Positions 19,834-21,067 of a DNA stretch of 21,067 nucleotides are shown piece after piece (the stretch's first letter is position 1; each line of letters begins with the position of its first letter). The translations under genes were made by a program, and so were the position numbers. Below the pieces are notes generated by a model. It searched no databases, was not told the origin of the DNA, and worked only from the letters and a program-made list of their open reading frames with translations. This DNA comes from Methylotenera_A sp031373695 (lineage in GTDB: Bacteria; Pseudomonadota; Gammaproteobacteria; Burkholderiales; Methylophilaceae). The stretch is taken from assembly GCA_031373695.1 (NCBI GenBank), contig JANMNC010000047.1, forward strand, positions 1 through 21,067, written 5' to 3'.

Positions 19834-21067
19834 TTAGCTTGCCAGTTTAGATAAATCTGCAACGCGGTTCATGGTTTGGTGCAAAGTGGCCAGCAAACCC
19901 AAGCGGTTTGCTTTTAGCGCAGGGTCATCCGCATTTACCATCACGTTATCAAAGAAGTCATCCACAGGTGCTTTTAGTGCTGCCAAAGCCTTAAGTGAAC
20001 CAGTGTAATCGCCACTTTCAAACAATTTATCTGCTTGAGGTTTTACCTCAATTAACGCTTTATTCAATAAAATTTCTGCAGACTCAACAAGCTTGTCTTC
20101 TAATACTACTTTATTAAATACAGTAGAGGCATCAAGCGCTTTTTTCAAAATATTGCCAACGCGTTTATTTGCGGCAGCTAAGCTCTCTGATTCAGGTAGT
20201 TCAGCAAATTTTTGTACTGCAACTAAACATTTTGGAATGTTAGCTAAATGTTTTGGATAAGGCATTGTACCAAGCACCGCCTCTACTTGATTGCTTGTGA
20301 AAGACTGCTCTTTATAAGCACTTGCCAAGCGGTCAAAGACAAAGTCTGCAATAGTATGGTCATGTATATTACTTGCAATATCCTCAGGAAAAGCGGCGAT
20401 GGAAGTTTTAATTAACCATAAAAAATCAATTTCTAATTGATGGTCAATCAAAATACGACTTAAACCAATCGCATGGCGCTTAAGCGCGAATGGATCTTTG
20501 TCCCCAGTTGGTATATTCCCAATTCCAAACAAACCAACTAATGTCTCTAACTTATCAGCAAGCGCAACACAAACACCCACTTGATTGCGCGGCAATTCGT
20601 CACCCGCAAAGCGTGGTTTGTAGTGGTCTTCAATTGCAAAAGCAACATCATCACTCAAGCCTTCATGTTGCGCATAATAACGCCCCATGATGCCTTGTAA
20701 TTCTGGAAATTCACCTACCATATCGGTTACTAAATCGGCTTTGGCTAGCATGGCGGCTTGGTCGGCTAGGGCTGCTAATTTGTCGCCACCCAATTGCTGC
20801 TCAATGGCTTTTGCAATTGCACGCACGCGCTGAGTACGTTCGCCTTGGCTACCCAATTTATTGTGATAAACCACTTTATCTAAGCCAGCAATGCGGCTTT
20901 CTAATGTCTTTTTACGGTCTTGGTCAAAGAAGAATTTTGCATCGGCCAAACGTGGCCGTACCACACGTTCGTTGCCTTGAATAACAGCACTGGGGTCTTT
21001 TGGCGAAATATTTGAAACGATTAAAAATTGGTTGGTTAATTTATCATTTGCATCTAATAATGGAAAA
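19834..21067 (-). CDS. glyS: Glycyl-tRNA synthetase beta subunit, C-terminal part
   Basis: The frame is open from the right window edge to the TAA at 19836-19834, so the N-terminal part (roughly 280 of about 700 residues) lies outside. The first complete residues read FPLLDANDKLTNQFLIVSN. Further motifs are VVRPRLADAKFFFDQDRKK, HNKLGSQGERTQRV, VGEFPELQGIMGRYYA, an HD-like region EDHYKPRFAGDELP, and DPFALKRHA. The beta subunit carries the tRNA-binding and HD domains of the alpha2beta2 enzyme that charges tRNA-Gly. glyQ, the alpha subunit, would be expected just upstream, beyond the window. Confidence 0.97.
   Translation of the reverse strand, partial: FPLLDANDKLTNQFLIVSNISPKDPSAVIQGNERVVRPRLADAKFFFDQDRKKTLESRIAGLDKVVYHNKLGSQGERTQRVRAIAKAIEQQLGGDKLAALADQAAMLAKADLVTDMVGEFPELQGIMGRYYAQHEGLSDDVAFAIEDHYKPRFAGDELPRNQVGVCVALADKLETLVGLFGIGNIPTGDKDPFALKRHAIGLSRILIDHQLEIDFLWLIKTSIAAFPEDIASNIHDHTIADFVFDRLASAYKEQSFTSNQVEAVLGTMPYPKHLANIPKCLVAVQKFAELPESESLAAANKRVGNILKKALDASTVFNKVVLEDKLVESAEILLNKALIEVKPQADKLFESGDYTGSLKALAALKAPVDDFFDNVMVNADDPALKANRLGLLATLHQTMNRVADLSKLAS

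Noticed and set aside
19833..19862. Ten-residue N-terminal extension of GmhB from ATG 19862
   Set aside because: It lies within the end of glyS and before the conserved VKLVILDRDG start; the GTG at 19832 fits the family length.

Overview
The window looks like a chromosomal housekeeping stretch of an AT-rich betaproteobacterium. Methylophilaceae (Methylotenera/Methylophilus-like) is the best guess. Support comes from the family resemblance of the proteins, the pcnB-folK-dgk-pan gene order, a PEP-CTERM protein with the VPLPAAAWLFGS sorting signal, and the gene pairs darP/pmbA and gmhB/plsC/glyS. This assignment is inference from protein style, not from a search. Most genes are on the minus strand. 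Only pmbA, a small lipoprotein gene, murI and a SCO1-type gene are on plus. No rRNA, tRNA, CRISPR array, transposase or phage gene was seen, and no gene-free stretch exceeds 300 bases.

Layout. 1-458: 5' part of darP (minus), divergent from pmbA (543-1892, plus). A bidirectional terminator at 1999-2025 separates pmbA from mlaA (minus). Next on minus come a photolyase gene, a small gene of unknown function and the set panC-panD-rsfS-rlmH. A plus-strand lipoprotein gene lies between panC and panB. It meets panB head-on in five 16-bp tandem repeats that supply both stop codons. A PEP-CTERM gene with its own terminator separates panB from the tight pduO-pcnB-folK-dgk set. After murI (plus) come a leucine-rich-repeat protein kinase, a small zinc-finger protein and ilvE (minus), a SCO1 lipoprotein (plus), then DUF805, a YgjP-type metalloprotease, plsC, gmhB and the 3' part of glyS (minus).

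Functional themes are pantothenate synthesis (panB, panC, panD), with ilvE acting on branched-chain precursors including those around ketoisovalerate; folate (folK); cell envelope (mlaA, murI, plsC, gmhB); and RNA/ribosome work (darP, rlmH, rsfS, pcnB, glyS). The least ordinary things are short tandem repeats at gene edges (16 bp x5, 15 bp x4, 15 bp x3, 5 bp x5), the LRR-kinase, the two secreted-protein genes splitting the pantothenate cluster, and several unassigned perfect hairpins and REP-like palindromes. I see no strong case for a wholly new multi-gene system.
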